Made by a program: the position numbers and the translations under genes. From positions 62,001-126,000 of the forward strand of contig JAIOZY010000005.1 in NCBI GenBank assembly GCA_021740385.1: a DNA stretch of 64,000 nucleotides, written 5' to 3'. How positions within the stretch are numbered: position 1 is the stretch's first letter; the number at the start of each line of letters is the position of its first letter. The stretch comes from Prolixibacteraceae bacterium. GTDB lineage: Bacteria; Bacteroidota; Bacteroidia; Bacteroidales; Prolixibacteraceae. Below are positions 1 through 8,372 of this stretch, piece by piece. The notes beneath the pieces are model-generated. The model was not told the DNA's origin, did not search any database, and was given only the letters and a program-made list of their open reading frames with translations.

Positions 1-192
1 TGCACCCACGAGGTAAGCACCGATTGCATTGTGGAACCGGAAGGAAACTCGTTTTACGGTATATGCCCCTGTTGCAGTACCCGCTACGAATTTAGCACGG
101 GCTACCCTACCGATGAAAATGCCGCGGCTACTTACCCGTTAAAAGAATACAACGTTTCGGTTATCAACAACCGCTTATACATTAGCAATTAA
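1..192 (+). CDS. Rieske-like [2Fe-2S] protein, C-terminal part (5' end outside window)
   Basis: Frame 1 is open from the first base to a TAA at 190-192, giving 63 residues of a protein that starts left of the window. It opens with CTH, followed about 20 residues later by CPCCSTRYEF and then a Tyr/Leu-rich tail ending NNRLYISN. This matches the C-terminal half of a Rieske domain (C-x-H, then C-P-C-H-G-S-x-F/Y, then two short strands). The second ligand pair reads Cys-Pro-Cys-Cys rather than Cys-Pro-Cys-His, so the likely ligand set is three Cys and one His, or the final ligand lies elsewhere. The partner enzyme or redox role cannot be judged from this fragment. Confidence 0.7.
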   Translation, partial: CTHEVSTDCIVEPEGNSFYGICPCCSTRYEFSTGYPTDENAAATYPLKEYNVSVINNRLYISN

Positions 193-222
193 AAGGGAGG
201 AAACTTCCCGTCCCCTCCCTTT
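192..222. terminator. Bidirectional hairpin terminator
   Basis: AAAGGGAGG (192-200) pairs perfectly with CCTCCCTTT (214-222). The A tract on one side and T tract on the other allow it to act on both strands. It overlaps the stop codon of the Rieske-like gene and sits between that gene and the converging HMA gene. Confidence 0.7.
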
Positions 223-265
223 AATAAGAACAATCTGTTTTCTACCTTACGAAAAAATCAGTGTC

Positions 266-625
266 CTATTGGTGGATGTGTCCATTATGGCTTGTGTCCG
301 GCTTTACTACCGGATGTTCATTTTCACTTTTTTTCACCTCGGCACTATAACCGATTTTTTTAAACGCTTTTATCAATGCCCCGGGCGATGTTTTATCAAC
401 CCGGTATGTAACCTCGCATGTTTTATTTTCAAGCGAAACGTTCAAATCTTTAACGCCCTTTTCATAGGGAATATTGCCTTCAATTTTTTCAACACATGCA
501 TGGCAATCCATATTCACGCTCAAAACTACTTTTTTTTCATTTTTTCGTTCTTTAGCTATTGCATTGTCAGACAAAAACGTAAGTGTAAAAAATGCAAAAA
601 GTCCGATGATTGTTATTTGTTTCAT
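266..625 (-). CDS. Periplasmic heavy-metal-associated (HMA) domain protein
   Basis: A 119-residue exported protein: Lys-rich start, hydrophobic stretch (residues 6-18, signal peptide), then one HMA fold with the metal-binding MDCHACVEKIE motif (Cys41 and Cys44), and a His-containing tail ending HNGHIHQ. HMA domains bind soft metals such as Cu(I), Zn or Hg through CxxC. The signal peptide suggests a periplasmic metal carrier rather than a cytoplasmic chaperone. The ATG at 625 is preferred; an in-frame TTG at 634 would add three residues. It lies 35 bp downstream of the TonB receptor gene on the same strand, so it may receive metal taken up by that receptor. The metal is not known. Confidence 0.8.
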   Translation of the reverse strand: MKQITIIGLFAFFTLTFLSDNAIAKERKNEKKVVLSVNMDCHACVEKIEGNIPYEKGVKDLNVSLENKTCEVTYRVDKTSPGALIKAFKKIGYSAEVKKSENEHPVVKPDTSHNGHIHQ

Positions 626-660
626 GATGTTCAATTTTTATGGTTTTTAAACTTTTCCTA

Positions 661-2871
661 TTATTCATATACATTGAGGGTATACCTGATTCCGGCATAA
701 ATTTTACGGCCGTGCACCGGTCCCCACACCATCGATCCGTCAAAATCGGGACCACGGGGATTGCCTGCATCAATTACCGGGTTCTGCATGGTAAAGTTGA
801 ACAGGTTCTCTACTCCGGCATAAAGGCTCCAGCGCCTGAACCGTTTTGTTATTTGCGCATTCACAACCGTAAAAGGGCTGTATGTTTTCTTCCAAAGCGG
901 GTTTACAGGATCGGGATCGGGCATGCGGCCTCCGCCGTTAAATTGCCCGGTAAGGTCGAATTGCCATTTTTCGAGCCGGGTGGCATACGATAAGCTCACC
1001 ATTCCTTTGTACCTGCTCGTTAGTGGCATTTCCCTGAGTTCCCCATTAAGGGTCTGCTTCACGTCCATCAAACGCCATGCTGCATTAACACTGAAACCAC
1101 TGAATATTTCATGCATCAATTCAAGCTGCAGGGTATTCGAGTACGACTCCCTGTTAAGGTTCATAAAATGCACCTTGTGAGCGTCGCTGTCCATATCGCG
1201 CACTACCTGGTTTAAAAAACGGGTGTGGTAATAATCGGCCATAAAAGTCAACACCTTTTCTTCCAGCGGTATGTCCAGGTTAAGGCTTGCACCCATGTTT
1301 ACAGCTTCTTCCTGCTCCAGCTCATCATCAACAATTATTTCACGCGAACTGGCAAGCAGGTAGTTATTTTCGGCCAGTGGCAATGTTTTGCGGTAACCCT
1401 TTCCACCCGATCCCCGTATGGTAAGCCATTCGGCGGGGCTCCATTTCACATGAAGCCTTGGTGTAACAAAAACACCGTACTGCGTGCTGTAATCGGCCCT
1501 GATGCCCGCCAACACATTCAAATAAACATTGAGTGTATAATTGTATTCGAAAAAAGTACCCGGCACGGTTTCATTACGAATGAACGAATTTCCGTTCAGG
1601 CTTTCGGATACCCAGTCGCCTAAAAAGGAAGCTCCGGTTTTAAACCGGTGCAAATCGGATCCAAAATTGCCCATGTAAATTACATTCAGGTAACCGCTGT
1701 ACTGTGTTCCCTGGTAAGAATCGTCGCCATAGGCCGATTGTTGATTGTGGTAACTGCCCGAAAATTGCACACCCAAACTGGTCCCGGGTTTATTAAAAAG
1801 AATGCCGTTTTTGGCAAAAAGCTCGTAACGGCTTGTGGCTGTTTCAATCCCGTACAAATCGGAACCGTTCTTTTCGAAAGCCCCCACTTGCCCCGAACGT
1901 CGTAACTCATCGAGCATTTTTACACCAATTTCACGGTGCCCGCCATTTTTAGGTGAAATGTTCCAACGGTTCATCAGGTTAATTTGCCGCACATTGGGCA
2001 TATCGAGAAAACGATCACCGTTCAGGTCGATCTCTTTGCCCTGGTTCTCACCATGAACAAACAAGGTTGTTGCCAGCCTGTCGTTAAATTTGTGGGTATA
2101 ATTCATGTTGGCCTCCGACTTCATCGCTTCATTGCCATACAGGTTAAAATGGAACACTTCGGTTCCCTGTGGCTTTTTATATTCCACGTTTATTTGTCCG
2201 GTAATGGCTTCGTAACCGTTTACCACCGATGAAGTTCCTTTTGAAATCTGGATCGATTCCATCCAGGGCCCGGGCACATAACCCAGACCATAGGGTGCAG
2301 CCATTCCCCTTACCAAGGGCATATTTTCCGAAAGTGTTTGCACATAAATGCCCGACAAGCCCAGCATTTTAATCTGCTTTGCCCCGGTAACGGCATCGGA
2401 ATAAGCCACATCGACCGAAGCATTGGTTTCAAAACTTTCGGAAAGGTTACAACAGGCAGCTTTCTGTAGTTCAGTCGTTGTTACTTTATGAGACTGAACC
2501 GGATCCATTGCCGATATGTAAACCCCTTTGCGGCGTTCTTTAACAACCACTTCGTCAAGTTCGATGTTTTTTTCAAGCATGACTAAAACATTGTCAGTTG
2601 CTTTGTCGATGAAAAGAGTGTCGGGTTTAAAGCCAACAAAAGAGACCACCAGTTGCCCTGCTGTTAAATGCCCATTTGGCGGGAGAATGAATTTCCCCTC
2701 TGCATTGGTTGTGGTGCCGTGTGTGGTACCGGCCCAGTAAATATTTGCCCCCGCAACGGGCAATTCCGGGTTCGCTTTTTCGAGCACCAAACCCGAAACG
2801 GGGTGGCTCCCTGCATATATATTTATTGTAAATAGCGTAAACAATAAAACAGTTATCCTACGCTGCTTCAT
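661..2871 (-). CDS. TonB-dependent outer-membrane receptor, probable metal uptake
   Basis: 736 residues, typical for the family. After a signal peptide comes a carboxypeptidase-regulatory-like beta domain (about residues 24-100, with the GTTTNAEGKFILP strand pattern), then a plug domain (GIYVQTLSENMPLVRGMAAP, followed by ISKGTSSVVNGYEAITGQIN) and a long beta-barrel ending in RKIYAGIRYTLNVYE. An unusual Cys pair (KAACCNLSES) lies at the start of the plug. Such receptors bind a ligand outside the cell and import it using TonB/ExbBD energy, none of which is encoded here. The neighbours (HMA protein, Cys-rich membrane protein) point to a metal or metal chelate as ligand; this is inference from context. 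Confidence 0.85.
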   Translation of the reverse strand: MKQRRITVLLFTLFTINIYAGSHPVSGLVLEKANPELPVAGANIYWAGTTHGTTTNAEGKFILPPNGHLTAGQLVVSFVGFKPDTLFIDKATDNVLVMLEKNIELDEVVVKERRKGVYISAMDPVQSHKVTTTELQKAACCNLSESFETNASVDVAYSDAVTGAKQIKMLGLSGIYVQTLSENMPLVRGMAAPYGLGYVPGPWMESIQISKGTSSVVNGYEAITGQINVEYKKPQGTEVFHFNLYGNEAMKSEANMNYTHKFNDRLATTLFVHGENQGKEIDLNGDRFLDMPNVRQINLMNRWNISPKNGGHREIGVKMLDELRRSGQVGAFEKNGSDLYGIETATSRYELFAKNGILFNKPGTSLGVQFSGSYHNQQSAYGDDSYQGTQYSGYLNVIYMGNFGSDLHRFKTGASFLGDWVSESLNGNSFIRNETVPGTFFEYNYTLNVYLNVLAGIRADYSTQYGVFVTPRLHVKWSPAEWLTIRGSGGKGYRKTLPLAENNYLLASSREIIVDDELEQEEAVNMGASLNLDIPLEEKVLTFMADYYHTRFLNQVVRDMDSDAHKVHFMNLNRESYSNTLQLELMHEIFSGFSVNAAWRLMDVKQTLNGELREMPLTSRYKGMVSLSYATRLEKWQFDLTGQFNGGGRMPDPDPVNPLWKKTYSPFTVVNAQITKRFRRWSLYAGVENLFNFTMQNPVIDAGNPRGPDFDGSMVWGPVHGRKIYAGIRYTLNVYE

Positions 2872-2928
2872 ATTAATTGGAATTTGAATGGTTCTACATT
2901 TCAGAAATTAACACAGAAATGCAGGTAT

Positions 2929-3369
2929 TCAATTTCGAAGGATACAATTAAGGGAAAGTAAAACACGCCCGGTTTTTAATGGCAGGCACATATTGGTATC
3001 CCTGCTAAACAAAGCGGGAAATACCGGCTCATCAAGTAAGACGATGTAATAATTTAACAAAAGGTTGAAAGGTACATTAAAATTGTAAGCCTGACTTTTT
3101 GCTGCGGGGGAATCATATACAAGCCGTACCAGCTTCGATGTAGTTGAATGGTGTTCTTCCTGATGTTCGTTATCGACTATACAACAAACGGTTCCATCGC
3201 CCAATTCACAACACGGACATGAAGAATCAATTTCAGTGGCAAGTGCAACTTTTGTATGTTCTTCTTCACAACCGGCACAAATGATGGAAATGATGTTAAA
3301 ACCCACTGTTGAGAAAAACATCAGCAGGATGATAAAAAAAGACAATATGTAACGAAAAATTTTTTTCAT
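2929..3369 (-). CDS. Small Cys-rich membrane-anchored protein (HYC_CC_PP-like)
   Basis: 146 residues with an N-terminal hydrophobic segment (about 8-33) and two Cys clusters: IICAGCEEEH, then SCPCCELGDGTVCCIV, followed by a His-rich EHQEEHHS stretch. It resembles small Bacteroidota proteins of the HYC_CC_PP type that often precede metal-linked TonB receptors, although the classical HYC signature is not exact here. The Cys/His clusters suggest metal binding or sensing at the membrane. It is the first gene of the minus-strand module, 57 bp upstream of the receptor. Function is inferred from composition and position. Confidence 0.6.
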   Translation of the reverse strand: MKKIFRYILSFFIILLMFFSTVGFNIISIICAGCEEEHTKVALATEIDSSCPCCELGDGTVCCIVDNEHQEEHHSTTSKLVRLVYDSPAAKSQAYNFNVPFNLLLNYYIVLLDEPVFPALFSRDTNMCLPLKTGRVLLSLNCILRN

Positions 3370-3457
3370 CCTTGAAAAATTCTATCCATATACCTGATTC
3401 AACCTGCCCTATTCACAGGTAAGTTGTTTCAAATCAATACAACTTTTTAATAAAAGA

Positions 3458-3488
3458 CAAATATGTATTAAAATTATCAAATCTCAAA
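3458..3488 (-). promoter_or_regulatory. Candidate promoter of the metal module
   Basis: On the minus strand TTTG (3485-3488) is followed after exactly 19 nt by CATATTTG (3458-3465), one mismatch from the Bacteroidota -7 consensus TAnnTTTG. Predicted transcription would begin near 3451, about 80 nt before the Cys-rich protein start. Confidence 0.4.
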
Positions 3489-3787
3489 AATTTAAATCTT
3501 AAATTTTTTTAAAATGATACCGGCCCCATCCATGAGCAAACGAATGCGAAAAGTAAAAATTCCAAGAACCATAGGGCCAATACTCCAAAGCGAACACAAC
3601 GTTTAAAAAAACATTGCCATACAAACTTTTTTCAGGCAACATGTAACTTTCTTTCGGCTGCGGATACTAATCAGTAAAAAAAGTCAGTTACCGATAAAAA
3701 AGAGCCATTCATCTATTGAAGCTTATTTTTTTTGAAAATAAGTAGAATTTTTGAACAGATTTTAAAACAATGATTTTTTAAATAGCC
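3489..3787. other. AT-rich divergent intergenic region, no gene seen
   Basis: The space between the metal module and the efflux operon contains no credible ORF. A poly-T/TTTG-rich stretch at 3725-3755 may hold the efflux promoter, but no clean -33/-7 pair could be assigned. Confidence 0.5.
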
Positions 3788-4513
3788 ATGATAACACTTA
3801 AAAATCTTCACAAATCGTATTTTACTGCATCGAACAGCCTTCATGTACTAAAGGGCATTTCCCTTGATATCCACCAAGGGGAATTTGTTTCTGTTATGGG
3901 CTCATCGGGTTCGGGAAAATCAACCCTCCTGAACATATTGGGCATTCTCGACTCGTATGACAAGGGAAGCTATCACCTTGACGGAAAACTGATTCAGAAC
4001 ATGAGCGAAAAAAATGCAGCAAAATACCGCAACGAAACACTGGGTTTCATTTTTCAGTCGTTTAACCTTATCTCGTTTAAAAACGCCATGGAAAATGTAG
4101 CGCTGCCACTTTACTACCAGGGAGTATCGCGTAAAAAACGCAACGTTACAGCACTTGAATACCTCGACAAGCTGGGGCTGCTGGAATGGGCCGAACACAT
4201 GCCCAACGAATTATCGGGCGGGCAAAAACAGCGTGTAGCCATTGCCCGTGCATTAATCTCGAAACCGAAAGTAATACTGGCCGATGAGCCTACGGGAGCA
4301 CTCGACACTCAAACATCGTATGAAGTAATGGAAATACTGAAAGAAATTAACCAGGAAGGTATAACCATTATTATCGTTACCCACGAACATGATATTGCAG
4401 CCATGACTGACAAAATCATCAAACTGCGCGACGGGGTAATTGGCGACTTAATCATAAACGGTGATTTGGCCTCGTTCAAAAAAAGTTATGCTAAAAACGT
4501 TGCAACACTTTAA
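3788..4513 (+). CDS. MacB/LolD-type ABC transporter ATP-binding protein
   Basis: A 241-residue ATPase with all nucleotide-binding motifs: Walker A GSSGSGKST (about residues 38-46), Q-loop FQSFNLI, signature LSGGQKQR, Walker B VILADEPTG and the switch His in VTHEHD. Motif spacing and length match the MacB/LolD group, which couples ATP hydrolysis to mechanotransmission across the inner membrane rather than classical translocation. It begins a five-gene plus-strand operon; its stop is 3 bp before the first permease. The natural partners are the two permeases, the adaptor and the TolC-like channel downstream. The substrate (drug, peptide or lipid) cannot be deduced. Confidence 0.93.
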   Translation: MITLKNLHKSYFTASNSLHVLKGISLDIHQGEFVSVMGSSGSGKSTLLNILGILDSYDKGSYHLDGKLIQNMSEKNAAKYRNETLGFIFQSFNLISFKNAMENVALPLYYQGVSRKKRNVTALEYLDKLGLLEWAEHMPNELSGGQKQRVAIARALISKPKVILADEPTGALDTQTSYEVMEILKEINQEGITIIIVTHEHDIAAMTDKIIKLRDGVIGDLIINGDLASFKKSYAKNVATL

Positions 4514-4516
4514 GCT

Positions 4517-5785
4517 ATGTTCGATATTGATAAATGGCAAGAGATACTGGGTACGATAAAAAAGAACAAACTTCGTACTTTCCTGACCGGGTTTGCCGTG
4601 GCATGGGGCATTTTCATGCTCATGATATTACTTGGGGCCGGCAATGGCTTAAGCAATGGCGTGGGATCCAACTTTGAAGGGAATGCCCTTAATGCCATGT
4701 GGATATGGAGCCGTGAAACAACCCTGCCCTACGAAGGCTTTCAGCCCGGAAGGCGCATTCAGCTCACGATGGATGACCTTGAGGAAATTGCAAAAATCGA
4801 CAAAATTGACCTCATTTCGGCACGCTACTGGATTGGCGACCGCACATACTCCTATCAAAACGAATACGGAAATTACAACACCCAGTCGTGCCACCCCGAT
4901 TATCAGCACATTGAAAAATTGATTATTACCAAAGGGCGCTTCCTGAACGAAATTGACATGGAATACGACCGGAAAGTAATGGTAATTGGACATGATATTG
5001 AGGAAGCACTTTTTAAAGATAAAGACCCTATAGGTGAATTTATCCGCGTTGGCACTGTTCCCTTTAAGGTAATTGGTGTATACAACGAAATGGACCCGCG
5101 CGAAGGAACCCGGCAGGGATTAATACCCATTGCAACAGCCCAAAGGCTTTTCAACGCCGGAAACCGGATACACAACATGGCCTTAACCACCGTTGATGTT
5201 ACCAAAAAAGAGAGCCAACGGGTTGAAGAAGAAATAAGGCTTTTACTGGCCAAACGGCATAAATTCGACCCCGAAGACCAACGGGCAATTGGCATATACA
5301 ATTCACTGGAAAATTACATTGAAACCATGAATATTTTCAGCGCCATAAAAATGTTTGTTTGGTTAATTGGTATCGGAACCCTCATTGCAGGCATTGTGGG
5401 CGTTAGCAACATTATGCTCATTGTGGTTAAAGAACGCACCAAGGAAATTGGCATACGCAAAGCACTTGGCGCCACACCCGGGTCAATTATCGGGCTGGTG
5501 TTACTTGAATCGATTCTGATTACCGCCCTTGCAGGCTACATTGGCATGGTGCTGGGCATTAGCCTGATGGAAGGCGTAAACTTTATGATGGAACAACAGG
5601 CACAGGCACAGGTAGGCACCAGCGGCGACCAGGGTGAATTCAGGATGTTTATGAACCCAACCGTAGACCTGCGCATTGCCGTAAGCGCCATGTTGCTATT
5701 GGTTTCGGCAGGTGCCCTTGCCGGTTACATCCCGGCAAAAAGGGCTGCCTCTATTAAACCCATTGATGCATTGCACGACGAATAA
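4517..5785 (+). CDS. MacB-type ABC transporter permease (first copy)
   Basis: 422 residues in MacB/FtsX topology: one N-terminal membrane helix (about 20-42), a large periplasmic domain (about 45-275), and three C-terminal helices beginning near FVWLIGIGTLIAGIVGVSN. The cytoplasmic loop KERTKEIGIRKALGATP is the typical coupling helix that contacts the ATPase. It ends IKPIDALHDE, nearly identical to the end of the next gene. The N-terminus MFDIDKWQEI matches MFDIDRWKEI in the second permease, so the two are tandem paralogues and may form a heterodimer. Confidence 0.93.
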   Translation: MFDIDKWQEILGTIKKNKLRTFLTGFAVAWGIFMLMILLGAGNGLSNGVGSNFEGNALNAMWIWSRETTLPYEGFQPGRRIQLTMDDLEEIAKIDKIDLISARYWIGDRTYSYQNEYGNYNTQSCHPDYQHIEKLIITKGRFLNEIDMEYDRKVMVIGHDIEEALFKDKDPIGEFIRVGTVPFKVIGVYNEMDPREGTRQGLIPIATAQRLFNAGNRIHNMALTTVDVTKKESQRVEEEIRLLLAKRHKFDPEDQRAIGIYNSLENYIETMNIFSAIKMFVWLIGIGTLIAGIVGVSNIMLIVVKERTKEIGIRKALGATPGSIIGLVLLESILITALAGYIGMVLGISLMEGVNFMMEQQAQAQVGTSGDQGEFRMFMNPTVDLRIAVSAMLLLVSAGALAGYIPAKRAASIKPIDALHDE

Positions 5786-5867
5786 AAGCCCGACTCAACC
5801 CGCTCAAGGGGAATAACAAAAAAAAATTAGACGAATGGAAATAATTAATAACATAAACAATAACCTT

Positions 5868-5893
5868 CCCTCCTTTGGAGGTGCAGGGGGAGG
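5868..5893 (+). repeat. GGAGG-rich intergenic repeat that supplies a Shine-Dalgarno
   Basis: This stretch reads CCCTCC, TTTGGAGG, TGCA, then GGGGGAGG, with self-complementary C- and G-rich arms. Related segments occur at 15405-15432 and, inverted, at 52139-52195. The terminal GGGGGAGG stands five bases before the ATG at 5899, so the repeat provides an unusually strong SD sequence for the second permease. Confidence 0.55.
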
Positions 5894-5898
5894 CTACC

Positions 5899-7170
5899 AT
5901 GTTTGATATAGATCGTTGGAAAGAAATAATAAGCGCACTCAAGAAAAACAAACTGCGAAGTTTCCTGACCGCTTTTGGTGTATTCTGGGGAATATTCATG
6001 CTCATTATTATGGCAGGTGCAGGCAAAGGCCTCGAAAACGGAATAACCGACGGTGTAGGCCAGATTGCCACCAACTCATTCTTTCTTTGGACACAACGCA
6101 CAAGCGAACCGTATAAAGGATTACGCCGAGGCCGCTGGTGGAGCTACGAGAATGAAGATGTCGACTTCATAAGAAAAAATGTACCCGAGGCCGATATCGT
6201 AACCCCACGCCTGTTTTCCGGAGGGGGCGGCGGTACTTCCAATACAGTCAGGGGCGAACGCACCGGTTCGTATTACATAAAAGGCGACTACCCCGAATGG
6301 GCAAAAATCGATCCCGTTGAAGTAACAAATGGCCGGTGGTTAAACAACGTCGATGTAATGCAGCGAAGAAAAGTATGCATTATTGGTGAAACAATATTTA
6401 AAGAACTCTTTGATGCCGACGAAGAACCAATTGGCGAATACCTCAGGATTAACGGGGTATATTACCAGATAGTTGGCGTTATTAAACCCATATCGAACAT
6501 CAACATTAACGGGCGTACCGAAGAGAGCATCTTCCTACCCTTCTCAACCATGCAAATTGCTTACAATTACGGTAACCAGGTACATATATTTGGCATAACG
6601 GCAAAACCAGGCCACAGCGCCAGCACGGTTGAAGAAAAAGTGATGGCAGCCCTGAAAGAACGGCACAAAATAGCACCCAACGATGTACAGGCCATTGGCC
6701 ACATAAACCTCGAAAAACAATTCAAGCAATTCAGCTCACTATTTACGGGCATTCAAATACTTACATGGATTGTCGGAATTGGAACACTGCTGGCCGGTGT
6801 AATTGGGGTAAGCAACATTATGCTGGTAATTATTAAAGAACGCACACAGGAAATTGGGGTTATGCGGGCCATAGGCGCTACACCCCGCAAAGTAATCGGG
6901 CAAATCATACTTGAAAGTGTGTTTCTAACAACGGTAGCCGGCTACCTGGGGCTCTTTTTGGGGGTATTACTGCTCGAAGGTTTTAATAAAATTCTCGAAA
7001 TGGCTGCGGCAAGTGGAAGTCAGGACATTTTCATTAAGCAACCCGAGGTAAACTTTACGGTTGCCGTAGCCTGCCTTACTATCCTCATCGTTTCGGGGGC
7101 AATAGCCGGTTACATCCCGGCGAGGCGGGCCGTGCAAATTAAACCCATTGACGCTTTGCGCGATGAATAA
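5899..7170 (+). CDS. MacB-type ABC transporter permease (second copy)
   Basis: 423 residues from the ATG at 5899. That start is chosen because it aligns with the paralogue's MFDIDKW start and follows GGGGGAGG by 5 nt; an in-frame ATG at 5875 would add eight residues from repeat DNA. Topology is as in the first copy: helix 1 near residues 20-42, a periplasmic core, then three helices starting at LTWIVGIGTLLAGVIGVSN. It carries the coupling loop KERTQEIGVMRAIGATP and ends IKPIDALRDE. The periplasmic domain has an extra Gly-rich patch (GGGGG) missing from the first copy. Two distinct permeases with one ATPase suggest a heteromeric pump. Confidence 0.93.
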   Translation: MFDIDRWKEIISALKKNKLRSFLTAFGVFWGIFMLIIMAGAGKGLENGITDGVGQIATNSFFLWTQRTSEPYKGLRRGRWWSYENEDVDFIRKNVPEADIVTPRLFSGGGGGTSNTVRGERTGSYYIKGDYPEWAKIDPVEVTNGRWLNNVDVMQRRKVCIIGETIFKELFDADEEPIGEYLRINGVYYQIVGVIKPISNININGRTEESIFLPFSTMQIAYNYGNQVHIFGITAKPGHSASTVEEKVMAALKERHKIAPNDVQAIGHINLEKQFKQFSSLFTGIQILTWIVGIGTLLAGVIGVSNIMLVIIKERTQEIGVMRAIGATPRKVIGQIILESVFLTTVAGYLGLFLGVLLLEGFNKILEMAAASGSQDIFIKQPEVNFTVAVACLTILIVSGAIAGYIPARRAVQIKPIDALRDE

Positions 7171-7227
7171 TAAAAACAAGTAATTGAATAATAATCAGAA
7201 ATAAAATAAAATATTAAATCTATAGTC

Positions 7228-8358
7228 ATGAAAAAGTTTTTTAAAATTTTTGGTATCGTACTCCTGGTTGCACTTTTCCTGGGTACATTTTATTTTCTTT
7301 ATTCAAAATCGCGGAACAAACCCGTCGTTTACAAAACAGAATTGCCTAAGTTTGACAACATAACAAAGAAAACCGTGGCAACGGGCTCTGTTGTTCCCCG
7401 TAAGGAAATCGAGATCAAACCACAGGTTTCAGGCATTGTTGAAGAAGTATATCTCGAAGCCGGGCAAATGGTAAAAACCGGCGATATTATTGCCAAGGTT
7501 CAAATTATCCCCGATATGGTTACACTCAACAATGCCGAATCGAGGGTAAACCGCGCTCAACTTAATTATGAAGACGCGAAAATTGATTACGACAGGCAGC
7601 ACGAACTTTACGAAAAAAAGGTGATTCCTTTTGAAGAATACCAAAAGGCACAACTGGCATTCAAAACTGCCCGCGAAGAGCTTACCGCTGCCCAAAACAA
7701 CCTCGATTTAATTAAAAAGGGCGTCACAAAAAGTTCGGAAAAAACCACCAATACGCTTATCCGCTCAACCATTAATGGCATGATCCTCGATGTGCCTGTC
7801 GAAGTGGGGAACTCGGTTATACAGGCCAACACGTTCAATGCAGGTACAACCATTGCCGTTGTTGCCGATATGACCGACATGATTTTTGAAGGCAAAGTTG
7901 ACGAAACCGAAGTGGGCAAAATAAAAGAAGGAATGAACATAATCCTTACCATCGGTGCCATAGAAGAAGAAAAATTCGATGCAGTACTAACCTACCTTTC
8001 GCCCAAGGGAGTTGAAGAAAACGGAGCCATCCAGTTCGAAATAAAAGCCAACGTTAATTTAAAAGAAGGCCAGTTTATCAGGGCCGGTTACAGTGCCAAT
8101 GCAAGCATTGTTCTCGAAAAACGCGACAGTGTTATGGTTATTCCCGAGGGGCTGCTCAAGTTTGAAAACGATTCGGCTTACGTTGAAATTGAAACCGATT
8201 CGCAGGTGTTTGAAAAACGGTTTATCGAAATTGGCCTGTCCGATGGTATTAACATCGAAGTTATTGAAGGCCTTTCGAAAGACGACCATATAAAAGGGGA
8301 AAAAATTGACCCGAAAGAGCTAAAGAAAATGAATAGCGAAGAAGAAACAGAAGCTTAA
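7228..8358 (+). CDS. Periplasmic adaptor (HlyD/MFP family) of the efflux pump
   Basis: 376 residues: one N-terminal membrane anchor (about 7-25), a split lipoyl/biotinyl-like half-motif (KPQVSGIVEEVYLEAGQMV), an alpha-helical hairpin (about 95-165, rich in Ala/Lys/Glu heptads), and a beta-barrel and membrane-proximal domain. This is the membrane-fusion protein architecture linking inner-membrane MacB-type permeases to a TolC-like exit duct. It sits between the second permease and the outer-membrane gene, as expected of a tripartite pump. The very C-terminus (KKMNSEEETEA) is charged and probably disordered. Confidence 0.9.
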   Translation: MKKFFKIFGIVLLVALFLGTFYFLYSKSRNKPVVYKTELPKFDNITKKTVATGSVVPRKEIEIKPQVSGIVEEVYLEAGQMVKTGDIIAKVQIIPDMVTLNNAESRVNRAQLNYEDAKIDYDRQHELYEKKVIPFEEYQKAQLAFKTAREELTAAQNNLDLIKKGVTKSSEKTTNTLIRSTINGMILDVPVEVGNSVIQANTFNAGTTIAVVADMTDMIFEGKVDETEVGKIKEGMNIILTIGAIEEEKFDAVLTYLSPKGVEENGAIQFEIKANVNLKEGQFIRAGYSANASIVLEKRDSVMVIPEGLLKFENDSAYVEIETDSQVFEKRFIEIGLSDGINIEVIEGLSKDDHIKGEKIDPKELKKMNSEEETEA

Positions 8359-8372
8359 AAAAAACCGTAAAA

